From Chondrus crispus (lineage: Eukaryota; Rhodophyta; Florideophyceae; Gigartinales; Gigartinaceae): 29,184 nt of DNA. Under the pieces are notes generated by a model. It ran no database searches and was not told where the DNA came from. It was given only the letters and a program-made list of their open reading frames with translations. Location: the NCBI RefSeq assembly GCF_000350225.1, contig NW_005179145.1:1-29184 (forward strand), read 5' to 3'. This document shows positions 9,224 to 18,267 of the stretch, piece after piece. How positions within the stretch are numbered: the first letter of the stretch is position 1; every line of letters starts with the position of its first letter. The position numbers and the translations under genes are program-made.

Positions 9224-11676
9224 TCATCGGCGAAGTACTCGGGTACTTACTGACCTTGAGCTGCGGCGTCCGGGCGTCGCAAGATCTGTAGGACAGACAG
9301 AACCGGTTCTCCTTCTTGTCCCTTCGCGGGTAGGGGATACGAACCCTCTACCCAATCTTGCAGGTACATTATCGCGTTCTGTACCTGTTGGGGTAACACA
9401 GAACGGTCTCGGTCCCCTCTCCCTCCTTGGCGGGGGCACCTTGTGTCGGCCTGGCGGTAGTCGGGCCGATCCCGACGATCGAGTTCGGTACGACGAATAC
9501 CCGCCTCCACGGGGAGCGAAGCGAGCGCCCCCACCCGACCGATTCGGGTAACCTTGAAGCGAGGGACGACCTTCGCCGACCGCTTGCCGGAGGAGATTGC
9601 GCGCCCCGGGGCGCGTCTCCATCTGGTAGCGGTAGTTCCTGTACGCGGTGAACATCCGTTGTTACGGCGATAGGAACGGGCAGGCGTACATGGCGTGCCC
9701 GTACGTACGGCATAACCAGCACACGTACGCGCTGCCGTCCGTTGAGGCGAAGGTCGCCGCGTGACGCGCCTCCTCATCGGTGAGGAGGGGCACGCGAGGG
9801 GCTTCACCTCCGGTATCTCGGTTTGAGATGTCGAGCTCAGCGACCCGGGGGTCCGTACCCCTGGGCGCTCTTGGAGTGGCCGCAAATGCCACCGCGTACC
9901 TCGACGTCGTTCCGGTCGACATTGGTGAGGGGGGTCGACCCCCTACGGGCCCTGATCCTTGCATAATGAGGACAGGGTCGGCCTGCCACTTATCCTCCCG
10001 GACATGGAGGGTAGAGGCGGGCGAACTTGTTGCAGCGGACTTCGTAGTCCTGCCAGCCCTCCCTGCCGGTTTCCAATCCGGCAGAGGTAAACTGTGTCGA
10101 GCGCGGTAAGTGGTTCCTTCCGCCGTTGCGATACGGCGGATGGTCGGAAGATCGGTCTTCTGGCGGCTCGGCAGCCGCTGCACTGTATCGGAGACTGCGG
10201 CACGGGTCGCAGGTGCCAGTCCCCGCACAAAGTAGTGCGCGAGGGACTGTTCGGAGAACACCGCCGTGCATCGGAACGCCGCCGTTTGGAGCCGGTCCGC
10301 GAACGTGTTCTACGTTTCGTGAGATTGTTGTCACGCCGTAGGGACAGCTTCGTACGCTTCACCTAGCACGTCGTCGGTTAGGTAGCGTTTCAAGAATTGA
10401 TTCACGAGCCCCGGCCAACTCACGTCGTCGTGGAGTTGGCCGGCGCGGAGGCCACACATCGTATAACTCGTATAAAGGCGCTCCGCGTCGCGCTCTAAGA
10501 GTGCGCGAAGACTCTCACCGCAACACCCTCGGTCAGGTGTTGCGAGTTGAAGGAAATCCGAATATCCTTCAAGAACGGTAGGAGCTGGATCGGGTCCGTA
10601 CCGTCAAAGCTCCTCATCGTGGGACGGATCCCACGGCAGCGTTGGACGTACTTCGCGATCCGTCCCGCGTCACCCGAGGTAACGAGCCTCGAGGGGTTAT
10701 CCAAGCTGTACACACGATAGTTAGCGATTGCGCTGAACTCTTGAATCATCGTATCCACCGGCTCGAGCCCGGGTTCAGCGGGACCCAGCGTGCCGAAGGA
10801 GGTAACGTGTAGAGTACGAACGTCTACCGGACCTGGATGCTCGGCGTAGTTCGCCAGCCGGTAGCCGCCCCAGCGGGGATCGACGGAGAACATCGGTTCT
10901 CCGGATCCGCGGGCGGCTCCTCCACGGTGGGGGTCGTCGCGATACGGCACCCGTCCGGTCTACCACCTGCTTCCGGGGGCAGGGGGCAGAGCTTGGGTTT
11001 CGGACGCCGCGTTGGCGTCCATCGGGGATCGTCTCTCCTCTGCGCCGCGACTGGGGTAGACCCCAGTCGGGCGCCCGTCTTGTGGCGCGGCTGCGCCCGG
11101 AGGTACGGCATCACCGGGCCCTCTCAAGGGGGCATCGGGTATCCTTTCGGCCATGGTACGTTCCATGTCACGGGCACGCCGACGTGTGGCGTTGAGCTCG
11201 GCGGAGAGATGCACGAACGCACCCAACTGTTCCGCGGATGGGGAGGTTCAATCCTGAGATCGCCTAGCAGGGGTCGACCTCTCGGGGCGACCTTGCCCAG
11301 ACTGTTCGGGCGATGCGAAACGGGAATCTTCGACGAGCACTAACCGCAAGTGTAGCTCGTCGATTAGCGCTCGGAGATTCTCGAGGGACTGCGTTACTCT
11401 ATCGGACCTCCCTTCACGTAGGGAGCGGAGTTCGGCCATACGTCGCGTGTATACGGCATCCGATACATCGACACGAAGGGAAGTGCGTACTTACTCGATG
11501 TATTAGGCTATGCGATCAAACATCGCCGCCGCCTGTTCTTCGGAGGACCCGGGCGACGGTTGGCGGTCTCGAGTACCAGCGTCGCCGTCGCCCGACGGGG
11601 CGGATGGGGACTGCATAGCGGCCGGACTCGGATCCGCCGCTTCGGAGCGGATCGAGGGCTCCTAGTCTTGGCTCAT
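9224..11676 (-). pseudogene. gag: Retrotransposon Gag with CCHC zinc knuckle, decayed
   Basis: The minus-strand frame starts with ATG at 11676 (MSQD) and passes a Ser/Pro/Glu-rich N-terminus and helical charged stretches (MAELRSLREGRSDRVTQSLE). The Gag core follows: RSFDGTDPIQLLPFLKDI, then after a one-base shift near 10510 WPGLVNQFLKRYLTDDVLGE, the spacing expected of a retrotransposon Gag capsid. A CCHC knuckle CWLCRTYGHAMYAC (C-x2-C-x4-H-x4-C, 9721-9680) and an Arg/Gly-rich tail complete it. At least seven in-frame stops occur (for example after MSQD, after FDRIA, after PTA near 10334 and after PFLSP at 9662) plus the shift, so no full protein can be made. Intact Gag would form the virus-like particle that packages element RNA. 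Confidence 0.8.
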
Positions 11677-11741
11677 CTCGACGCGATCGGACGCGGAGGG
11701 AAACGGAAGTCTTCTCGTAGTTCGAACTCCGGGGTCTTCTA

Positions 11742-11754
11742 GGTCGGGAGACCA
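11742..11754 (-). other. Primer-binding site of the retrotransposon
   Basis: TGGTCTCCCGACC on the minus strand starts one base after the LTR end CA. Its complement ends in CCA, as a tRNA 3' end must, preceded by GGTCGGGAGA. It does not match the tRNA-Gln of this window (which would give TGGTGCTCCCA), so the primer is another tRNA that I cannot name. Confidence 0.7.
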
Positions 11755-12141
11755 CTGTAGCATAAACACCACCAGACGACCGAGGGTGTATGCGCAGCCC
11801 GACATAGAACCGTTCGAACGGGAAGACGGGTGAAGCACCAGCTAACGAGGCAGGGAAGCGGGCCCTGGTAGCGGTATGGTAGAGCGGGACGGTCGGGGAC
11901 GGGCGTGCGCGCGGGCCGATCTACGCCTCGACGCCCCGGAGCAGGGCTGGGTAACGTACCAGCGCTGACGGGCGGAGGCCGATCTTGGCTCGCTCGCGCA
12001 CGCGTGTGTCCCCTACGCGCTCCCTTCCTCCTAACGCGCGCGAAGGCGAGGGCGCGTCGTTAGAATATGCTGGGTGGACTGACCTTGGCGGTCGGATGAG
12101 GACAAGTCCGTGCTTGTCCCCCTCCTGCCGCCGTCGGATCG

Positions 12142-12160
12142 CTCCCTATTTAATATACAA
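12142..12160 (-). promoter_or_regulatory. TATA-like box of the LTR promoter
   Basis: Minus-strand TTGTATATTAAATAGGGAG sits about 300 bp into the LTR, just downstream of the hairpin cluster. This is the normal place for the Pol II start of an LTR retrotransposon. The exact start site is not visible. Confidence 0.5.
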
Positions 12161-12169
12161 AACAATCTA

Positions 12170-12400
12170 TCATAGCACTACAGTACCGAGGTAATGTAGT
12201 GTGCTACTGTGTGCAGGTCGGCCTGCACTGTAATACTGTCAGCTATGTCGAGGCTGACAGTACACGTATTACTCGTGGTGCGTGCGCGCTTCGTTCGCGC
12301 GTGGTACACGTGTGCACGTGTATGCGTGTGTCCCTTGTCCCCGTGGTGTACACGTGGACACGCGCGATTGTACTGTAGAGCGTCGAGCTCTACAGTATGG
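12170..12400. repeat. Cluster of hairpin-forming inverted repeats in LTR U3
   Basis: At least five stem-loops are packed into about 225 bp: CACTACA/TGTAGTG (12176-12201); GTGCAGG/CCTGCAC (12211-12228); TACTGTCAGC/GCTGACAGTA (12234-12262); TACACGTG/CACGTGTA (12305-12322); and TACTGTAGAGC/GCTCTACAGTA (12371-12397, 11-bp arms, 5-nt loop). All arms listed are exact. Such a density is not seen elsewhere in the window. A role in regulation or silencing is inference. Confidence 0.85.
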
Positions 12401-12456
12401 GGTCCCGTTGTTGATGTAATCTAACTAAAAAGTCCCAGGGGCGGGGTTATGCTACA

Positions 12457-13328
12457 GTAGGCTGATTATCTGAGCGGAATGGTCGAGATTGGCGGCGCGT
12501 GCGGCAAAGGCAGCGTCAGTGGGGCGGGAGAGAGTTCGTACTAGAATTATCGTCAGTAGGCTGTTGCATGTTTGAGAAGCGGAGGATGGTACGAAATGTG
12601 TTTGATGGTCGACGTAGTCGGTTTCCCGGCTGGAGCTTGTTTTTGGTTGGAAACAAGCAACTAATTCGGAGGCAAGAGTAGCGCTGATGAGTCGGAGTCG
12701 GAGCCTTATAAGGACTGTCCATGTAGATATTCATTTGGGTTATGTGGGTCCTTACAGACGCGTGTTGGGTTTCAACCAAGTCTTTTCAAATGGTTCATGA
12801 CGGTCACGAAATCCAAATCCAGAGTCGTGAGGTACTTTTCACGTTACTACGTGTGACAGCTACCGATGAAAGGGCCATGGAGCCCCGGTTGCCAATTCAT
12901 TGACCATATTTCTAAGAATACTCATATTCACTAACATAGGATTCAGATAGCGAGGGTTCAAAGTAGTACATTAAAAGGCAGGTACGCAACTGCTTCAATA
13001 ATTTGAATTAAATAATGCTTTCTAATCTAAATAGATGTAGACAATCCAGTTTGGTTGAGGAGTGGAGTTCGAAAGAGAAATTTGACAAAAGAGATACATT
13101 TAACTCGTAAAATGAATTGTTTGTCTGTACGGAATGACTCTGATACTCTTGCAGTGCATGCAATAGGACATTCGAAAGTTAAGCGCTCCTATTTTCGCTA
13201 CTTGACGCCTCCGGGTTAAAACATAGGCGGCAACCTTCCATGTCCGCTTCCTGATTGCCGTCTGCCTATAGGAGTGGTCCCTCAGACGACCTAGATTCAT
13301 GGTTGTGTGCAGTACGTGTTCTACTTCT
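12457..13328. other. Inter-element gap, nothing recognised
   Basis: AT-richer sequence between the LTR element and the pogo-like element. Short frames show no family resemblance. A CTGATGAG motif near 12685 lacks the rest of a hammerhead ribozyme. No gene is called. Confidence 0.4.
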
Positions 13329-13419
13329 CAGTCCCCTTCTCACTGCCTCAATGTGGGACGCATAAGAAGTTATGATAAATATGCGAATGGATTGCGTATT
13401 CGGGGAAAATTGCCTTTAT

Positions 13420-13443
13420 TTGGAAAGCAAATTTGCTCTCCAA
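13420..13443. repeat. 24-bp near-perfect palindrome
   Basis: TTGGAAAGCAAA followed directly by TTTGCTCTCCAA reads the same on both strands apart from one mismatched pair. The core AGCAAATTTGCT is exact. It lies in the left subterminal part of the pogo-like element, about 90 bp from its end, where a transposase-binding or hairpin site would be plausible. Confidence 0.8.
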
Positions 13444-13469
13444 AGTGTGGCAGGGTCAAAGTGGGACGA

Positions 13470-14379
13470 CGACAGACGACATGCCCTGCACGATTCATCT
13501 GTAATGGGAGAGGCCCAGAAAAGCTGACGCTGTCGTGTGCTGGCGGGTCCTCAACAACTCGCCTTCGTGATCCTGCCTGCGCTGTTCTTGCGCTCTTGGC
13601 CATTGCGAGATTGGCAAGTCGTCGCCAACTATGTCGTCGAGAGGCGACACCGCAGACTGTGCTTTCAGAAGATTGTCAGAGTCAATGTTTTCTTTGTTCG
13701 CGGTACCATCTACTACATTACACTCCTGAATGTGAACACAGTCGGGTACGGCTGCTTTTGGGGAATTCCGCCCCTCCAAACGAGCACGAACGGACTGAAA
13801 GAGTCGCATTCAGGAGAATACGTCCCAATAATGGCCCTGGGTACCAGAGCCTGTGACCCAGAGCCATACAACTTTGGTCCCAACTACCAGGGCTCATGGC
13901 TCCGTAAAATCCTGGTTGACAATTGATTTTTCTGATATTCGCCTCAAACGGCACTCCCATTGGTCCCGGTGGTGGACCTTGTTGGATCCTGCAAGCAAGG
14001 CCTCAATGAAGGAATATTTCCATCCACCCTCGATCGGAGCTGTAATGCGATCCGGCATCTTTGAAAAGGTTGATGAATGCTTCTGAAGTTTCAAAGGTTC
14101 CCAAAGTGCTGCCGAAAGTTTGAGCAACTTTTTCTGCGAAACTCAGAAACATTCTGGAGACGTGCACCCTCGCATTAAAACGTTTGCGGAAATTTTAGGC
14201 GAAACTATAAACGTCCGTGCAAGTTTTGGAAAGACGTGGTCACAAGCATAACTGGACTTACAGTGACAGGTATTTCCCGTAGCGATTCCATCATGCTTCG
14301 TCCACTGTTGGCAGTGGCGCACCAATGATATTTAAACGATTAAAAATGCGCTACAACACGGCATACCAGGCGAGCTGAG
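13470..14379. other. Left internal part of the pogo-like element, no recognised gene
   Basis: Several open frames of 60-185 codons occur on both strands, including a Cys-rich plus-strand frame (13299-13856) that begins outside the terminal repeat. None shows a family motif and they overlap each other, so I treat them as chance frames or remains of the transposase 3' region. Confidence 0.35.
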
Positions 14380-16104
14380 TCATGGACCCAACACCAGGGG
14401 CAAAAATGAGACGGGGCCAGGGCCAGACGTCTCGGAGCGGATGACCGCGCAGGACCTATTCTCCTGATCGCGACTCTGAAAATTGCCAACCGTCAGGAGG
14501 GCCGCTGCGCTTCCTGTCGCGAGAAACTTTCTATTAGATTTCTTAGGTGTGAGGATTTTTGGCAGGCATATTTTCTTTGTTAGAATGTTTCCCAACACAT
14601 ACTCATTATTGAGAGCGACTGAAACCTCTGCTAAAGCATGAAGAGCAGAAAACTGACCGTGTGTAAGAGATTGAATATTTTCATCAAGCGAGTAGATGTA
14701 ACTCGTCGCGAAACGTTGCTGTTGTTAGTGTTCTGCAACATCCCTGACCGCCTCCCATAGGATCCTGTTGGTGCTCTGCTACCTTTTCGAGGGCTGCTGT
14801 CATCCAAAAATGACATGAAACGAAAATCCATTGGCCACAGTCCGGCTTCGCCAAACGAGGCTCTGGCTATATCCGGGGTTAGAGCCTTATGAACAGCGAC
14901 AGCCAGCTTGGTTTTCACAGCTGTTTTTGCCCATTAGAAATGGCTCATGTTGAGCAATAGATCTCTTGTCCTACGTGTTTCTTGTTGGAAAGCTTTGTTA
15001 GTCTTCCTTTCACGTGGTTGTAGCCATTGGGTCGTGTTTGCCGGGAGCTTAACTGCCACAATATTAAGTCTTTTGCGAGTTTCTGTCCACTCCACTCTCT
15101 AACGGGAGCTATGTGCATCCACAATAAGCAAAATGTGTTCGTCCTGTGGTACTGTCTTACGTACATGCGAATTAATGTGACCAACAACATTGTTGATAAT
15201 TTCCCTGTTCATAGACCCTGCTTTTGTGCCGCATAATGCTGTCTCCGGTGGGCACTAATTGCCGTAACAAATCAAATGCAAAGTTCCATCCGCATGTTGG
15301 AAGTCATTTGGGATAAGACGATCAAGCCAAGCAGCCATTTTTCGCTTTCCGCTCGCAACAAGAAAAAGTGGCGCAATGTTGCCACATGCTGCAATGGCAA
15401 TTCCTGCCGTTACATGCTTCCCAGAATCTCTGACTGATCGACGTGCACCTCCGTGGATGTGAGAGACAGACGCGTGGCACCGGTTTTTTTTCCATACTCA
15501 CAAAGAATGGCCGCTTCGTCCCAATTCCATATTTACGTGGATCGGAAAGCAAACCAGGGTACTGTTTACCGATATCATTCAGTACCGTCTTGAGCGTTAA
15601 TAAATGAGCCCTGTTTTGAGCTGACAGGCGAGCAGATGTTACATTTTAAGCCACTCGATGTGCTAACTGTCTGTTTCGTGCGCGGAAAGAGCGTATCGCC
15701 TCTGGAGAGGGAAACCCGTTTGCAAATCCTCGACGTCCATCTGCTGCCGCCTGAGTCATGACGGCAGTTAATCCAACCTTGTCTACGGCAAACCCCTCTC
15801 GAGCAGCAACCAAAAGGCGTTCTACAATCAGCGACTCCTCCGCTGAATGGAGTACATTTCGTCTTCCCCGCGGAAATCGTTCAGAATCTATGAGCCGTGC
15901 CAGTGTTGCATGGTCAGATGTATTATGACTTTGACTGATTCGAAATACAGTGCTTCAAGATACGCCAGATATTGCTGCTACCTTCCGAATTGAATGGCCT
16001 TCTTGCAAAAGTTGTAAGGCCTTATCCCTTCTTGTGCGTTCCGCCATTCTCTCTTCTTGTCGCCGTCGGTGCGCCTGTGTTTGTGCACGCATTGACGGAG
16101 GCAT
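14380..16104 (-). pseudogene. Pogo/Tigger-type DDE transposase, broken
   Basis: A probable start ATG at 16104 (MPPSMRAQ) leads into a Pipsqueak-type helix-turn-helix (KALQLLQEGHSIRKVAAISG) and a CENP-B/Tc5-like second DNA-binding stretch (SAEESLIVERLLVAAREGFA). The DDE_1 catalytic core follows: an IWNWDEA segment (about 15517-15540) carrying the first Asp, then HILLIVDAHSSR (about 15103-15140) and VAVKLPANTTQWLQP (about 15010-15055). The C-terminus reads SFGEAGLWPMDF (about 14840-14875), where active relatives have the typical F-x-x-x-G-l-W-P-f ending, and runs on to about 14380. Several in-frame stops (near 15952, 15648, 15257 and 15092) and frame changes (near 15540 and 14680) inactivate it. 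Confidence 0.85.
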
Positions 16105-16309
16105 TGGAAACGGACGGGAGAAGACCCTGGTGATTGAGGGGCGCAAAGAAGCGTTCTTACTTAGAATGAAGTCGGTGGGCTGATTGCAGTTGGCACAATC
16201 ATATGCGAGAAACAATTCGGCGCGGCGACAGTAATTTTTGTGTCCCAATTTGAGCCATGTCCCAATTCTAGCCAGTGAGAAGGGTACTGTACAGGGAGGA
16301 CGCCTATTA

Positions 16310-16331
16310 GAGCATCTCCACCAGGCGCTCC
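16310..16331 (+). repeat. PIF/Harbinger left terminal inverted repeat
   Basis: Exact 22-bp match to the complement of the right end, preceded by TTA at 16307-16309. Confidence 0.95.
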
Positions 16332-16784
16332 AAATCGCTTTCCATTTCAAAATATGAAAATTGGTGCAGAGATTTCCTCCGCCGGCAGGTGTCATTCCAA
16401 TCCAATGCCCGATTGGGAAATGGAACACCTCAAAATCGCTCCAAATTCTTTCGATTTAGAGCAATCTGCAGGAGCTCCATTTCCATATCTCATTTGCTCT
16501 GTGTCCCTTTGCGGCCTGTTTTCCGCACTGTAGCTTTTTGCGCGCTTTCTGCTTGTCGCGAACTGCCGTAAAAGCGCGAGCAAACGTGGTTGAACGTTGT
16601 AGAAGTGCGCCCAATGCGCTCGTGATGTCACAGATCCCGGTGTATGAAAGACCTGCCTGTATCCCCAGCGACTCAACGCGTTCCACAGCACATCAAGCAT
16701 TGCGGCAACAACCAGACAGCAAGAACGGACAGCCTGCTAAAGCGCACAATGGGGACCGGCAACGGTTAGAGTGCAGAGGAGAGC

Positions 16785-17996
16785 TTGATCGCATGCAAAG
16801 CGTACGTGCGTACGTCGGAGGCCTCCGTGAAGGGAAACGGGCAGAAGTGGGAGGTTTTTAGCGCTGCTGTCTATGATAAGTACGAGCAGAGGATAAAGGC
16901 ATTTCACAGCGATTGGCTTGAGGAGGAGAACCTACGCTCTGCTGTTGCTGTGAGTGCACGATTCAAGAAAGTGCGAAAGGAGGGTCTCAAGTTTGATGGT
17001 ATCGTACACGCCATCAAGAGGTTCGAGCCCACGGGAGAGCCCACAGCGGAGGACATCATCAACGCTGCCACGGCAGTTTAAAACAAGGTCGCGGAGGCTA
17101 AGGACATGTATAACTACTTGCTCCGCGACAACACGAGCCGCTGGGAGCCTGGGAAAGCCTTCCCATTCATCAAGGAGCTGTTGTATCTGAGAACCACGGA
17201 GCTGTGGCGGAAGGCGATGGAATCTCGCTCGAAGGGCGGCTGTCGAAGCCCCGCAGCTCTCACTAGTGCCACTGCTCAGGCCGCGGCGTCCAATGCAAAC
17301 CCAGTATATGAGAACGCTGGAAATGATGCGGAAGACGACGCCGCGAGTGCTGCGCAGGCTTCAAGCCTACTGGACGATGGCCAAGACACGGACGCTAACG
17401 CAAAGCGTCCTACCGGGAACAAACGGGCGATTGCAAGTACAGAGCAGAAGAAGTCGCTGGAACGCGGCGCCAAAGTCATTGAAAGTATGGCGGACGCAGC
17501 TCGCAAAAGGCTCAAGCTTCTCGGCGAGATGGGGAAGACTGAGAATAAGAAAGTAGACGTACTCAAGGAGAAGGCGGCTGCGCTGAAGATAGAGGCTCAC
17601 ATGAAGCTATTATCGGCATCACTCGCCGATGCTGATCCCGACATGCAAACATATCTGCGTGCAATGCGCAGGCAGGTTTTATCGCCTATGAATACCGCTG
17701 AAGTGAACAACCCGCAGTACTCGAACGAACCTCGTGCTTTGGAAGAGCCGCTCTCCAGTGGTGACGGATCCTCCCCGCGCGTAGTTCCGTGTCCGGCTCC
17801 ATGGTGGAGTCGAGCAGCCTTGAGTAGCTTCCTGGGTATGCTGAACACTACTGGTGCACGCGATGGAATGACCACCAAGTGGGCAGTACCCGAAGTATTG
17901 AGTGCCAGTAGCACATTAACCGTAAGTGCGGCATACCAAATCAATGCTCACAACGGAATCCTTGAGCACAACAATCTGTACCTGAGTTGCCCCTGA
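16785..17996 (+). pseudogene. PIF/Harbinger ORF1, Myb/SANT-like accessory protein
   Basis: The frame reads ACKAYVRTSEASVKGNGQKW, EVFSAAVYDKYEQRI and AKDMYNYLLRDNTSRWEPGK, the trihelix/Myb-like layout of the PIF/Harbinger accessory protein (also seen in plant NAM-associated proteins). Then come GNKRAIASTEQKK and a long charged helix rich in Lys, Ala and Glu (about 17450-17620). In this superfamily ORF1 binds the transposon ends and helps bring the transposase to the nucleus. One in-frame TAA (17079-17081) divides the frame, with similarity continuing right after it. The true N-terminus is probably upstream in another frame (through GDRQRLECRGELDR), joined by a shift near 16790. The C-terminal third after about 17700 is low in conserved features. 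Confidence 0.75.
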
Positions 17997-18267
17997 TCAT
18001 AGCACAATACGATAGCTTTTCAATGTTTTTCATCATGCTAGTAGTTTGCGTGAGTATCGAACGTCGGCATTCGAGCGAAATCATTACGGTAAATGGAGTT
18101 ATAGTACGAGATCAGCCTGCTTGATACGAAGATACTATTTTAACGTTTCATTGAAATTGAAGACTCTCCCAAGTTTAATGCTCCATTGCATACGTCTCAT
18201 TGTTGCCCTTTCGATTCCAAATTTAACCGATTAGAGCGCTGCAAAAACGCGCATGCTCGTTTGCGCA
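17997..18267. other. Convergent spacer between the two Harbinger genes
   Basis: AT-rich 271-bp stretch between the stops of the two convergent genes. It probably holds their 3' ends. No repeat or gene is seen. Confidence 0.4.

Larger units (their letters stand above)
8611..12456 (-). mobile_element. LTR retrotransposon, 3'-truncated (5' LTR, PBS, gag remnant)
   Basis: On the minus strand the order is a 701-bp LTR (12456 to 11756), one base, a primer-binding site (11754 to 11742), a gag leader of about 65 nt, and a decayed gag (11676 to about 9224). About 600 bp of GC-rich degenerate sequence follows and stops near 8611. No protease, reverse transcriptase, integrase or 3' LTR is present, so the 3' part is lost. 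The whole unit is markedly richer in GC and CpG than its flanks, which marks it as one block with separate origin. The gag core resembles Ty3/gypsy-type Gag, but without pol the superfamily is an inference. The left limit is approximate. Confidence 0.85.
11756..12456 (-). repeat. 5' LTR of the retrotransposon
   Basis: Read on the minus strand the LTR opens TGTAGCATAA (12456-12447) and closes TTATGCTACA (11765-11756), a perfect 10-bp terminal inverted repeat with the canonical TG...CA ends. A TATA-like box TATATTAAATAGGG lies at about 12157-12144, placing U3 at about 12120-12456 and R/U5 at about 11756-12120. No second copy exists in the window, so identity between LTRs cannot be used for dating. 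The outer flank (12457-12461, GTAGG) would be one target-site duplication copy. Confidence 0.85.
13329..16289 (-). mobile_element. Pogo/Tigger-like (Tc1/mariner superfamily) DNA transposon
   Basis: Imperfect terminal inverted repeats bound the element. The left end, plus strand from 13329, reads CAGTCCCCTTCTCACTG. The right end, minus strand from 16289, reads CAGTACCCTTCTCACTG. They match at 16 of 17 bases and then more weakly through TGGGAC. Subterminal copies of a TCAA-x2-TGGGAC motif occur at both ends (about 13347 and 13456; 16241 and 16258 as the complement). The size is 2961 bp. A TA flanks the right end (16290-16291) but CT precedes the left end, so the expected TA duplication is not intact. 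The interior encodes a minus-strand DDE transposase. The element ends 20 bp from the start of the PIF/Harbinger element. Confidence 0.85.

Noticed and set aside
8575..9551. Plus-strand open frames in the GC-rich block
   Set aside because: They are antisense to a recognisable gag with a CCHC knuckle and show no motif of their own.
12176..12201. CACTACA inverted repeat as a CACTA transposon end
   Set aside because: It lies inside an LTR defined independently by its terminal repeats and primer site, and no partner end exists near the transposase.
12684..12705. CTGATGAG motif like a hammerhead ribozyme core
   Set aside because: The companion GAAA segment and a cleavage-site stem could not be placed at the needed spacing.
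15955..16428. Taking the pogo-like transposase start at 16428
   Set aside because: That frame begins inside the Harbinger element and crosses both transposon ends. The ATG at 16104, just before the helix-turn-helix, is the sensible start.
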